From contig JAUZRQ010000038.1 in the NCBI GenBank assembly GCA_030950365.1, forward strand, positions 1-64,000: 64,000 nt of DNA, written 5' to 3'. Position numbers and translations under genes: made by a program. Every line of letters begins with the position of its first letter. The stretch's first letter is position 1. The notes under the pieces are model-generated. The model was not told where the DNA came from, searched no databases, and worked only from the letters and a program-made list of their open reading frames with translations. Shown in pieces: positions 37,826 to 46,419 of the stretch. Source of the DNA: Candidatus Zhuqueibacterota bacterium. GTDB taxonomy: Bacteria > Zhuqueibacterota > Zhuqueibacteria > Zhuqueibacterales > Geothermadaptataceae.

Positions 37826-37863
37826 AAGCCTGCCAGGACATCTACCTGAGCAGGCTTTTTTTT
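37826..37863 (+). terminator. Rho-independent terminator closing the export cluster
   Basis: AGCCTGC and GCAGGCT form a perfect stem, followed by TTTTTTTT. It lies about 70 nt after the barrel/coiled-coil gene. Confidence 0.85.
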
Positions 37864-37980
37864 AGGGATTTGGAGTCGGCGAATTGATTCGTGTCGTTCA
37901 ACTTGACTGAAATTAATAAAATATTAGCTTAAATCAAGACCACAATTCATCCGTGGCCAACCATAAAAACTGGACTGTTC

Positions 37981-38700
37981 ATGGGAAAACTCATTTTCGT
38001 GCGGCATGCACAGGCATCGTATTTTAAAGAAGATTACGATCAGCTCTCAGAATTAGGGATAGAGCAGGCCCGGGCGCTGGCTGACTACTGGCTGAAATTT
38101 GGCCAAGGATTTGATCGCGTCTATCAAGGCAGCCTGAAACGGCATCAGCAAACCACGGATATACTGGGTAAGACCTATAATCAGGCCGGCCAGTCATTTC
38201 CACAGCCGGAGGTGCTTCCGGGGCTCAATGAAAGCCGCGCGTGGGATATCGTCAAATATTTTTTGCCGAAACTGGAACCCGAGGCAGCGGAATTGCAGGC
38301 GTATATGCAGGGCAAAGGCCCGCTGCCACGGGAGAAAATGCAACAGTTCGCGCGCGTTTACAAGCGCATTTCTTATATGTGGGTGCGAGACGAGCTAAAT
38401 GAGGCCGAGGCCGGATTCGAAACCTGGGCTGCGTTCCGTAACCGGGTGAACCAAGCCGTCCTGGGGATCGCAAGTGAGATCCGAGAAGGCGAGAGCGTGC
38501 TCGTCATCACTTCTGGTGGCCCGATCGGCGTGGCCGTAGGGCTGGCGCTGGACCTGGCCAATGAAAAGGCTCTGGAGCTGAGCTGGTTCGTACAAAATAC
38601 GAGTTTGACGAAATTCCGGGCGCAATCCGAAAGCTTGTCTCTGCGCTCGTTCAATGCCGTACCGCATTTGCAGGATCAACGATTGCTAACTTATGTATGA
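37981..38700 (+). CDS. Histidine phosphatase family protein (phosphoglycerate mutase-like)
   Basis: 239 residues. LIFVRHAQAS at about residues 4-13 holds the catalytic RH motif, and VLVITSGGPIGVAVGLAL contains the position where many members have a second catalytic His; here it is Gly-Gly, so activity may be altered. The substrate is unknown. It lies 23 bp upstream of an acyl-CoA dehydrogenase gene, which is followed by an APH-fold kinase gene. The proximity suggests a role in the same pathway, perhaps reversing a phosphorylation. Confidence 0.75.
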   Translation: MGKLIFVRHAQASYFKEDYDQLSELGIEQARALADYWLKFGQGFDRVYQGSLKRHQQTTDILGKTYNQAGQSFPQPEVLPGLNESRAWDIVKYFLPKLEPEAAELQAYMQGKGPLPREKMQQFARVYKRISYMWVRDELNEAEAGFETWAAFRNRVNQAVLGIASEIREGESVLVITSGGPIGVAVGLALDLANEKALELSWFVQNTSLTKFRAQSESLSLRSFNAVPHLQDQRLLTYV

Positions 38701-38723
38701 ATCGAATGACAGGTGGATGAGAC

Positions 38724-39923
38724 ATGCAATTCATGGAGATCAGTGATCGGCTACAGGAGTGGCTGGAAAAAGTCCGCATATTCATGAAGCAGGAGATTTA
38801 TCCGCTGGAGCAGCGAGAAAACCGGTTCGATGATATGGAGACCGTGCTTAATGAAAAGCGGCAGAAGGCGCGCGAGCTTGGTTTGTGGACACCGCATCTG
38901 TCGCCTGATTGGGGCGGTCCCGGATTTTCGCTGACCGAGTTTGCGCACATTAGTGAGATACTGGGGCGCAGTCCTTTCGGTCATTACGTGCTCAACTGCC
39001 AGGCGCCGGATATCGGCAATATGGAAATTCTCATCAAACACGGTACACCGGAGCAGCACGAACGCTTTCTTAAACCGCTGATTCGCGGCGAAATCCGCAG
39101 TTGTTTCGCCATGACCGAGCCCGAACATGCCGGTTCCAATCCCGTCATGATGAGCACCACCGCGGAGTTGGACGGCGATGCGTATGTCATTAACGGGCAC
39201 AAGTGGTTTGCGTCTTCCGCCGACGGCGCGGCGTTTGCCATTGTGATGGCGGTCACCCATCCGAATGCCGAAAGTCCGTATCAGCGCGCCAGCATGCTTA
39301 TTGTGCCCACGGACGCGCCCGGGTTCAATTTAGTCCGCAACATTCCGGTCATGGGCCATGCCGGCAGGGGGTATTTCAGTCATGGCGAAATTCACTTCGA
39401 GAATTGCCGGGTGCCGCGGGAAAATTTGCTTGGCACGGAAGGGGCGGGATTTGCCATAGCGCAGGAGCGGCTGGGGCCGGGACGCATCCATCATTGCATG
39501 CGCTGGATCGGCATCTGTGAGCGGGCGTTTGAACTGATGTGTGACTATGCCGCCCGGCGCGTGCTGGCGCCGGGCAAACCGCTGGCCTCCCGGCAGACGG
39601 TGCAGAACTGGGTGGCCGAGTGCCGCGCTGAAATCGACGCGGCGCGTATGCTGGTGCTGCGCACGGCAGACCGAATCGATCGCGAAGGCGATTATGCCGC
39701 CCGTGTGGATATCTCGCTGATCAAATTTTATGTGGCCAACGTGCTGCAGAAAACGCTCGATTGTGCGCTGCAGGTGCATGGCGGACTCGGCATGACCGAT
39801 GACACCCCGCTGGCGTTCTGGTTCCGGCATGAGCGCGCGGCACGCATTTACGATGGCCCGGACGAAGTGCACAAAACTCGCGTCGCAAAGATGATTTTGC
39901 GGCAATACGGGGCAAAAATATAG
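38724..39923 (+). CDS. ACAD10/11-type acyl-CoA dehydrogenase
   Basis: FAD-dependent enzyme of 399 residues. CFAMTEPEHAGSNPVMM is the flavin/substrate loop, and ALQVHGGLGMTDDTPL and ARIYDGPDEVHKTRVAKM are the C-terminal motifs. In the last motif an Asp stands where classical acyl-CoA dehydrogenases have the catalytic Glu (YEG), as in the ACAD10/11 branch. That branch works with an APH-fold kinase: 4-hydroxyacyl-CoA is phosphorylated and the phosphate eliminated, feeding the acyl chain into beta-oxidation. The kinase is encoded downstream as a separate gene. Cytoplasmic. Confidence 0.85.
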   Translation: MQFMEISDRLQEWLEKVRIFMKQEIYPLEQRENRFDDMETVLNEKRQKARELGLWTPHLSPDWGGPGFSLTEFAHISEILGRSPFGHYVLNCQAPDIGNMEILIKHGTPEQHERFLKPLIRGEIRSCFAMTEPEHAGSNPVMMSTTAELDGDAYVINGHKWFASSADGAAFAIVMAVTHPNAESPYQRASMLIVPTDAPGFNLVRNIPVMGHAGRGYFSHGEIHFENCRVPRENLLGTEGAGFAIAQERLGPGRIHHCMRWIGICERAFELMCDYAARRVLAPGKPLASRQTVQNWVAECRAEIDAARMLVLRTADRIDREGDYAARVDISLIKFYVANVLQKTLDCALQVHGGLGMTDDTPLAFWFRHERAARIYDGPDEVHKTRVAKMILRQYGAKI

Positions 39924-39994
39924 CGCTGGCCTTATGGTCAGATGAAGCTGGCAGAGAGTGTGGTTTATCACTATCATTCAAGAGGAATTCCAGG

Positions 39995-41074
39995 ATGTCC
40001 GAATGGCTGGATCAGCCGGCGCCGGTGCGGCCGGGAGAGGAACTGGACGCGCAGCGCCTTGCGGAATACCTGCAAGCGCAATTGCCCGGGCTCACTGGCG
40101 AGCTTGAAGTACAGCAGTTTCCGAAAGGCTTTTCCAATCTAACCTATCTGTTGCGCATCGGGAAGCGCGAGCTGGTGCTGCGGCGGCCTCCGTTCGGCGC
40201 TAACATCAAAACCGCGCACGATATGTCGCGGGAGTACCGCATTCTCACGCACCTGATCCGGGTGTACCCCAAAGTACCAAAGCCGTTGCTATATTGCGAC
40301 GATCCGGCCATCCTCGGCGCGCCGTTTTATGTGATGGAGCGCGTTCAGGGTGTGATTTTGAGGCCGCACTGGCCGGCGGAGCAGGCGCCAGCGCCCGAAC
40401 TCATGGCACGCATCGCCGACAGCTTCGTGGAGACGTTTGTGGAGCTGCATGCCGTGGATTACCGGGCCGCTGGCCTGGATGATCTTGGCCGCCCGCAGGG
40501 CTATGTACGCCGCCAAATCGAGGGCTGGACGGAACGTTACCAGAAAGCTAAAACCGACGACATCCCGGAAATGGAGCAGGTGGCACGTTGGCTCGTTGAG
40601 CATATCCGAGGGGAAAGCGGCGCGTCGCTGATCCACAACGATTTTAAATACGACAACCTGATTTTGCATCCGCAGGATTGGAGCCAGGTGCTGGCCGTGC
40701 TGGACTGGGAAATGGCCACCCTCGGTGATCCGCTCATGGATCTGGGAACCAGTCTCGGCTACTGGCTCGATCCCGATGATCCGCCCGAGCTGCAAAAGCT
40801 GCAGCTCAGCCCGACGCTCCTGCCTGGCAATCTTACCCGTACCGAGTTGGTCCAGCGCTATGCGCAGAAGAGCGGCCGCAATGTGGATGATGTGGTGTTC
40901 TATTACGCCTACGGGCTGTTCAAGCTGGCTGTGATCATCCAGCAAATTTACTACCGATACAAAAAAGGCTTTACCAGGGATTCCCGATTTGCGCGGCTGA
41001 TCGACGGCGTGCGCGGCTGCGCCATGATGGCTGTGGCGGCCATTCAAAAAAAGCGCATCGACCGGCTGTTTTGA
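39995..41074 (+). CDS. APH-fold phosphotransferase, probable 4-hydroxyacyl-CoA kinase
   Basis: 359-residue aminoglycoside-phosphotransferase-fold kinase. LIHNDFKYDNLIL is the catalytic loop (HxDxxxxN) and VLDWEMATLGDPLMDL the metal-binding loop. FSNLTYLLRIGKRELVLRRP is the N-lobe start. It resembles the kinase half of human ACAD10/11 and the LvaA protein of bacterial levulinate catabolism. The gene is 71 bp downstream of the acyl-CoA dehydrogenase and in the same direction. Antibiotic resistance is unlikely given this context. AGGAATTCCAGG precedes the ATG. Confidence 0.85.
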   Translation: MSEWLDQPAPVRPGEELDAQRLAEYLQAQLPGLTGELEVQQFPKGFSNLTYLLRIGKRELVLRRPPFGANIKTAHDMSREYRILTHLIRVYPKVPKPLLYCDDPAILGAPFYVMERVQGVILRPHWPAEQAPAPELMARIADSFVETFVELHAVDYRAAGLDDLGRPQGYVRRQIEGWTERYQKAKTDDIPEMEQVARWLVEHIRGESGASLIHNDFKYDNLILHPQDWSQVLAVLDWEMATLGDPLMDLGTSLGYWLDPDDPPELQKLQLSPTLLPGNLTRTELVQRYAQKSGRNVDDVVFYYAYGLFKLAVIIQQIYYRYKKGFTRDSRFARLIDGVRGCAMMAVAAIQKKRIDRLF

Positions 41075-41704
41075 CTGGATTTTTGAAAGAATTAGGGGGA
41101 TTATACTACCTTTGCCCATAATCTTGAACGCATGTGCAGAATTCACGGGGATTAAAACGGATTGTGTGATCTTCGAATAAATTTTTTCATCGATGCGCTT
41201 TATGGTTAAATATACCAGGCCTATTCAGTTGGCTCTGTCGCATGGCTATTTGTCCTGACCAGCTCGATAAAGGCCTATTCCCCCCCTTGTCCTGCCATTT
41301 GCGTCAAAATTAAGACGACGATGATTAACAGATTGATAACGGCCCCATTGTTTTGGTTCTAAAGGGCAACCACTGGCTGCGTTCACTTGCTTAGGTCGAG
41401 TAGTCATGTTGGGGATAATGTTTGTAATGCAAACGATGTGAATGATCAATTGACAAAAGCTATTTTTCGGAAGCAAACACGGGGACAGGCATGAGAGGAT
41501 GGGAATCGCTGCCCTACTTTTGCCTTAAAAACACTCGCCCGTCATCCAATTTGTATGCTTGGAAGACGTTTACATAATAAAGACAGCCATTGATGGCAAT
41601 AAAGGAAAAAATTGGCTGCCAAATGCATGTGATGCTGGGTATTTGAATGGGAGGAGACCGTCTTTTTAAACAGGGAGAGTTGATGGTATGTCTCGCAAAG
41701 TTTC
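41075..41704. other. Intergenic gap of about 630 bp between converging genes
   Basis: No gene seen. A fragment like CACGGGGATTAAAACGGATT lies near 41139-41160, akin to the GGATTAACGCGGATT-type pieces near 3.3 and 6.4 kb. The short ORFs lack support. Confidence 0.5.
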
Positions 41705-41742
41705 AAAAAAAACGCTGGCAGGAATAGATGCCCTGCCAGCGT
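41705..41742 (-). terminator. Rho-independent terminator of the TonB receptor-PorV operon
   Basis: ACGCTGGCAGG and CCTGCCAGCGT form a perfect 11-bp stem. On the minus strand it is followed by at least seven T. It lies about 95 nt past the PorV-family stop codon. Confidence 0.9.
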
Positions 41743-41837
41743 CAAAAATAGCCGAACTTTTTGCGAGTTGAGAGTGGCAATGACCGCTGTATATTCTACC
41801 AACGAGTAGTATGCAGGCAAAGGGGGAATGTTTCCCA

Positions 41838-42872
41838 TCAAAATTTAATGCCAAGCGAGAACCGCTGCACGCTGTTGAGCAGGCCAAAGCTGGCGTAGGA
41901 GTAATCCAGTTTCAGCAGCGTGCTGCTGCCCCACAGGCGGTAATGGATACCGCCACCAACGGTTAGGCCTTCTTCCGTGTCTGCGCGGAACAGCGTAGTA
42001 TATCCTGCTCGCAAGAAAAACGTTTCGTTAAAGGCCAGCTCCGCGCCGCCGTTGATGCTCTCGCTGTTGTCGTTGGGATGCAGGGCATCCAGACCGAAGC
42101 TCAGCCGCACGCTTTCGGTTTTGTAGAGCTCGCCTGAAATGCCCACCCGGAACACCAGCGGCATCGGGAACGATTCGGTTTCCAGCAGCGCGTTGACAAA
42201 TTCCACATTGCCCTGATTGTCCGGATCCGGGTCGTAGCTGAAGCGCAAGTCGCGGCCGTCCATGCGCATGTTGCTGCCGTAGTTGATGATGCTGGCGCCC
42301 AGCCGGATGCCGCGGAACGGCGTGATAAACAGAGCGCCGATATCTGCCGCAATGCCGTTGGCGCTGGAATGCCAGATGTTTTGCCGCACATAGCGCACAC
42401 TGCCGCCGATGGCGAAATGGTCGGTGAGCTGACGCGCAAACGACAGGGAAATCGCCAGATCACTGGCGCTGAACAGCTCGCCCGTGCCTTCTGGCTGCTG
42501 GACGGTGCGCACCAGATCGTCCGGCGAGGTCAGCGAGGTGATGCTGGCGCCCATCACGCCCATGCCGGGAATTTCGAAAGCGAAGGCAAAGTAATTGAAA
42601 TCCATCTCGGCCAGCCAGGGACTGTGCAGAAAAGTGGCTTCGATGCCGGTGATGTAGCTCAGCCCGGCGGGGTTCCAGTGCATCGAGGCCAGGTCCCCGG
42701 TGATGGCCGTGAAGGCGCCTCCCATGGCCGTGGCCCGCGCGTCGGTTCCGATTTTGAGGAACTGCGCCGCGGTGGTGCCGGTTTTGGTGATAGTCTGAGT
42801 GTTGTCGATCTGGGCCTGCAACAGCGGCGCCGAAATGGCCATCAAGCATATCGTGAAGAACCAGCGTTTCAT
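41838..42872 (-). CDS. PorV/PorQ-family outer-membrane protein (second copy)
   Basis: 344 residues with signal peptide (FFTICLMAISAPLLQAQ). The family hallmark is clear: FLKIGTDARATAMGGAFTAI and MHWNPAGLSYI. The remainder alternates like a FadL-type barrel and ends in the usual Phe (FSLGIKF). It is the last gene of an apparent operon with a TonB receptor and a large secreted protein; the gap to the upstream gene is 46 bp. The ATG at 42872 has GGAGG 11 nt upstream. The role may be delivery or surface display of the operon's large protein. Confidence 0.85.
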   Translation of the reverse strand: MKRWFFTICLMAISAPLLQAQIDNTQTITKTGTTAAQFLKIGTDARATAMGGAFTAITGDLASMHWNPAGLSYITGIEATFLHSPWLAEMDFNYFAFAFEIPGMGVMGASITSLTSPDDLVRTVQQPEGTGELFSASDLAISLSFARQLTDHFAIGGSVRYVRQNIWHSSANGIAADIGALFITPFRGIRLGASIINYGSNMRMDGRDLRFSYDPDPDNQGNVEFVNALLETESFPMPLVFRVGISGELYKTESVRLSFGLDALHPNDNSESINGGAELAFNETFFLRAGYTTLFRADTEEGLTVGGGIHYRLWGSSTLLKLDYSYASFGLLNSVQRFSLGIKF

Positions 42873-42918
42873 AACGATCAAAACCTCCAATTACCTTGCT
42901 ACGGTTCGCAATTTTCGA

Positions 42919-45900
42919 TTATTTAATGACGGCAAACCGGCCGATCTTTTCGCCGATGCCGGGCGCTTCCACGTGGTAGATATACACGCCGTACGCGATC
43001 GGGAAATTGTCTTTGGTAGTCAAATCCCAGAACGCCTTGCCGTCGTCGATGCTGGAGCGGTGCTCGATGACATCCACCAGCTCGCCGGACACGGTGTAGA
43101 TGCGGATGGTGCATTCACGCGGCAGATGGTTGAAATACAGCCGGCGCTGGCCGCGGTCCCGTGGGTTCTGCAGGTCAAGTGGCTCGATGATGTTGGTGAC
43201 CACGTAGGGATTCGGCACCACGGCAATGCGATCCAGCTCGTTTTGCGCCTTTTGCGTGTCGATCTTCGACGCCACCGTGGTGAATGTGTACACGTCTTCG
43301 GGTGTGAACGGCCGGGTTGTGGCGATGTAGAACACGTCGCCATCCTGCGGCAGGATGGTATCGCCCGAGGCCGGATACAGGAAGGTAAACTCCCAGGTTC
43401 CTCTCAGGCCTTCATCGCCCTGCAGAATGATCACGCGCTCGCCAGGGGTCCACAGGCTGTCCTTGGTGGCGCGATTTTCCAGCACGACAATGCGCTGGCG
43501 CTTCGGCACCCGACCTTTGGTCACATCCCAGACCTGGAAGTTGGTCTTGATGAAGCCGTAGCCGGGGCGCGCGCTGCTGTCCACCAACTGCGACGAGAAG
43601 CGAATCTCATAATCCGCCGGGAATTTGTACCGGTCGAGATTGTTGAACGGCTTGACGACGCCCACCAGGGTGCTCTTGCTGGTCGGGCTCCATTTGGTTC
43701 GCGAGGTATCCAAATCCAGCGGATAATTTTTGGCATAGAACTCCATGCCATCGAAAATCGGGTTGCCTTCTTCGAAATTGAAGCGCTGGCTGTCTTTGAC
43801 CGGAAAATAGGTATAGGTGACGCGGTAGGTCTGTTCGTCCTGCAGGGCTCCGTTGGGCAGCGCGCGCACCTGTCCGGTTTCGGCCAGCAGCTCGTAATCG
43901 ACGCCGGCGGTATAGGTCCTGCCGCCGTCTTTATCCTGCAATTTGAAGGTTTCGGAATTGATGTTTTTATGCGGTAATTTCACAAACTGGTCGAGCTTGG
44001 CCACGAAATCGACCTCGACCGGTTTGGTATCCTCGATGGAGTACCGCAACGGATTTTCCGTAAAAGTGATGCGGAAGGTGTTATTGTCTTCCACCTTGCG
44101 CGGATCGATGATATTCACGCGAAATTCTCCGGTGGCCACGCCCGCTTCGTGCACCACGCCGCTGGCCTCGCCGGCATCCAACAAGTGCGCAGGCACATAG
44201 CCTGCAGCCGGGGCGCGCGGAATCACGCGTACGGTATTCACATCCAGTATGATCTCGTTGGTCTCCGGGTTCACGGTGATGGTTTTGGAGGTTTCCGAGG
44301 GCGGAATCTTCAGGTCCACATCTCCGTGATCATAGGCCACGACGGCGTAATAGTAGGTCTGGCCATTGATCACGTTGTTGGAATCCACGAACGAGTGCCG
44401 CAGGCCGGTATTGTTGCCAAGGTTGTAGGCCACGCCGCGCCCCGGAAACACCACTTCGCTCAATCCCTGATATTCATTAATCAAATCGAACCGGGCCGCC
44501 GCGCCAGTGGTGGTTTTCAGCGGCTCAAACAGGAACCGGGTGCCGTTGGCGTCGGTAATGATCTGCCGATCCAGAAACTGCGGATCGGTGCTGCGGTAAA
44601 TCACATAGCCTTCGAAATCGTTTTTGCCGGAGATCGGATCGATGGAATGCTCGGCCACATCATCCCAGTACAGGGTCACCTTGCGGTCGCCGGGCACGGC
44701 CACTACATTCGGCTTCTCCGGTGGCTTGGCAAACTGATAATTGATTTCGTAAATTTGCTGTGCTGTGGTGGCATTTAAGATCAAATCATCAAGATCTTGA
44801 CCAAGGATAAGCGACACGGAAAACCGGCGAGCGGCCTTTGGCGGCAGGGTGATGGTGCCAGAGCCATAGAGAAAGATGTAATCGCCGGCCTGGGTGGAAT
44901 TGGCCGAATCGAACACCCCTGGTACCAGAAAGTTACGGTAGATGTAATCGTCATTGGCGATGCGGTTCTGTCCGGTGAAGGGGGGGGCCGCGAAGCTGGT
45001 CAAGCCGATCATGTCCGCTTCATCGAGGTCGGTCCATTCAAAATTCGGTTCACCTGGCTTGCGGATGTCGAACGGATCGCCTGCGGTGGGCACGCCGTCG
45101 TTTTCGCCTTCATCACCGGTGTTGGGCACGCCATCCACACCCACGTCGTCTTTTTCCGGGTCCCAGTCGCCGTCGTCATCGATACCGTTGGAACGGCTTT
45201 CGTCCACCATGCCGTCGCCGTCGTTATCGATGCCATCCAGCGGGTTGCCGGGACTTTCGAGGAATTTGAAGCCGAAATAGCCCGGCGGGCGTCCGGCCAC
45301 GTCGCTGCGGCCGTCTTCGTCCCATGCATACACCATGTTCAAATCGCGATCAAAGAACGACAGATCGTCCGGCCAATTGCGCGGCCCGCCGATGTGCGGA
45401 TCGCCCCACATGCCGAAGATCACTTCGTTCAGTTCCTTGTCGCTCTTGTTGGTCACTTTGTAGATCAGAAAGATGATGTCTTCGGCCAGCGGATTGGCCC
45501 ACTGGTAGTAGCGGCACTCTACTTCGAGGCCGAGTCCGCGGCGGGTAGAATCGTTGATGAATGGATAGTATTCGAATTCGCGATTACGGCGGTCGTCCAT
45601 TACGAAAAAGGCTTCCATATCGGCGTTGGTGGCGCCCTGCCGCAACGCGCCTGGCCAGACGTACTGTTTCAGGTTGGGGTTGTACCAGCCCTCCGGCCAG
45701 CTATCGGGTTTGCCGTCGCCGTCGCGGTCGATGTCGTTGGAGGTCGGAATGCGGTCGCTCTCGGGATCGGCATACGGCACGCCTTCATCGCTGTAGGCCA
45801 GCGGCTCCCAGCCCCAGAATTCCTTGCCGTCGGGCGAGACCTCGCCGCCCAGCGAAATCAGCCCGTCGCTGATTACGCGCGCGGCCCATACGGTGTCCCC

Positions 45901-46392
45901 TTCAGCGGTTACAATCGGATTGCCGTTTTCATCGGTTTTGATATACGCATCGATGTGGCTGCGCGGCGTCACCGGCACTTCGGCGCAAATGAACGGCGCA
46001 AACTCGTAGCCATAGCCCAGCCCTTCCCAGACGATGTCGGTCACCACGTTGCCCGGGCTGGAAATCGAGCCATAGTTCCAGATTTCGGTGGTGATCTTGT
46101 TGCCGTTCATGATGGCCTTCTGCCGGCGCAAAATCTGCGGATCGCGTTCCTGTGCTGATTTAAGCAGCAGATTGGCGATTTGCTCACGCCACCGGTAATA
46201 ATCCTCGTAGTCCTTCTGGCTCCACTGCTTGCGCGGCCCATTCAGGTACCATTGCAGCGAGCCTCGTTTGATTTTCTGGGCGAGCCCCGGGGTGATCAGC
46301 GCAAACACCAGGGCGGTCGTCATGGAGAGCTTTGTGATCAATTTGAGAGTACCCTGCCAGCTCATAGAACAACCTCTTACTTCAAGTTTCAT
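42919..46392 (-). CDS. Large secreted protein with Asp-rich loops and a variant C-terminal sorting domain
   Basis: 1157 residues: signal peptide (TTALVFALITPGLAQ), then a long region without a recognised domain. Asp-rich, probably calcium-binding loops lie at about 210-225 (DIDRDGDGKPD) and 385-430 (GIDNDGDGMVDESRSNGIDD). fn3-like segments follow (PNVVAVPGDRKVTLYWDDVA, GYVIYRSTDP). The last 85 residues (VVPNPYVVTN, IRIYTVSGELVDVIE, IAYGVYIYHVEA) match the FlgD-like sorting fold, with VPNPY replacing the NPFNP signature. It lies 27 bp downstream of the TonB receptor gene and just upstream of the PorV-family gene. The start could also be the ATG at 46365. Function unknown. Confidence 0.75.
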   Translation of the reverse strand: MKLEVRGCSMSWQGTLKLITKLSMTTALVFALITPGLAQKIKRGSLQWYLNGPRKQWSQKDYEDYYRWREQIANLLLKSAQERDPQILRRQKAIMNGNKITTEIWNYGSISSPGNVVTDIVWEGLGYGYEFAPFICAEVPVTPRSHIDAYIKTDENGNPIVTAEGDTVWAARVISDGLISLGGEVSPDGKEFWGWEPLAYSDEGVPYADPESDRIPTSNDIDRDGDGKPDSWPEGWYNPNLKQYVWPGALRQGATNADMEAFFVMDDRRNREFEYYPFINDSTRRGLGLEVECRYYQWANPLAEDIIFLIYKVTNKSDKELNEVIFGMWGDPHIGGPRNWPDDLSFFDRDLNMVYAWDEDGRSDVAGRPPGYFGFKFLESPGNPLDGIDNDGDGMVDESRSNGIDDDGDWDPEKDDVGVDGVPNTGDEGENDGVPTAGDPFDIRKPGEPNFEWTDLDEADMIGLTSFAAPPFTGQNRIANDDYIYRNFLVPGVFDSANSTQAGDYIFLYGSGTITLPPKAARRFSVSLILGQDLDDLILNATTAQQIYEINYQFAKPPEKPNVVAVPGDRKVTLYWDDVAEHSIDPISGKNDFEGYVIYRSTDPQFLDRQIITDANGTRFLFEPLKTTTGAAARFDLINEYQGLSEVVFPGRGVAYNLGNNTGLRHSFVDSNNVINGQTYYYAVVAYDHGDVDLKIPPSETSKTITVNPETNEIILDVNTVRVIPRAPAAGYVPAHLLDAGEASGVVHEAGVATGEFRVNIIDPRKVEDNNTFRITFTENPLRYSIEDTKPVEVDFVAKLDQFVKLPHKNINSETFKLQDKDGGRTYTAGVDYELLAETGQVRALPNGALQDEQTYRVTYTYFPVKDSQRFNFEEGNPIFDGMEFYAKNYPLDLDTSRTKWSPTSKSTLVGVVKPFNNLDRYKFPADYEIRFSSQLVDSSARPGYGFIKTNFQVWDVTKGRVPKRQRIVVLENRATKDSLWTPGERVIILQGDEGLRGTWEFTFLYPASGDTILPQDGDVFYIATTRPFTPEDVYTFTTVASKIDTQKAQNELDRIAVVPNPYVVTNIIEPLDLQNPRDRGQRRLYFNHLPRECTIRIYTVSGELVDVIEHRSSIDDGKAFWDLTTKDNFPIAYGVYIYHVEAPGIGEKIGRFAVIK

Positions 46393-46419
46393 GTTGATCC
46401 TTTTTCTTCCATCTGCAAA

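Noticed and set aside
39995-41074. Aminoglycoside resistance gene
   Set aside because: The fold is shared with APH enzymes, but the neighbour is an ACAD10/11-type dehydrogenase and the sequence resembles the metabolic kinase branch.
42799-46158. Several long plus-strand ORFs opposite the TonB receptor/PorV operon
   Set aside because: All lie opposite well-supported genes, lack ribosome binding sites and show no family resemblance.
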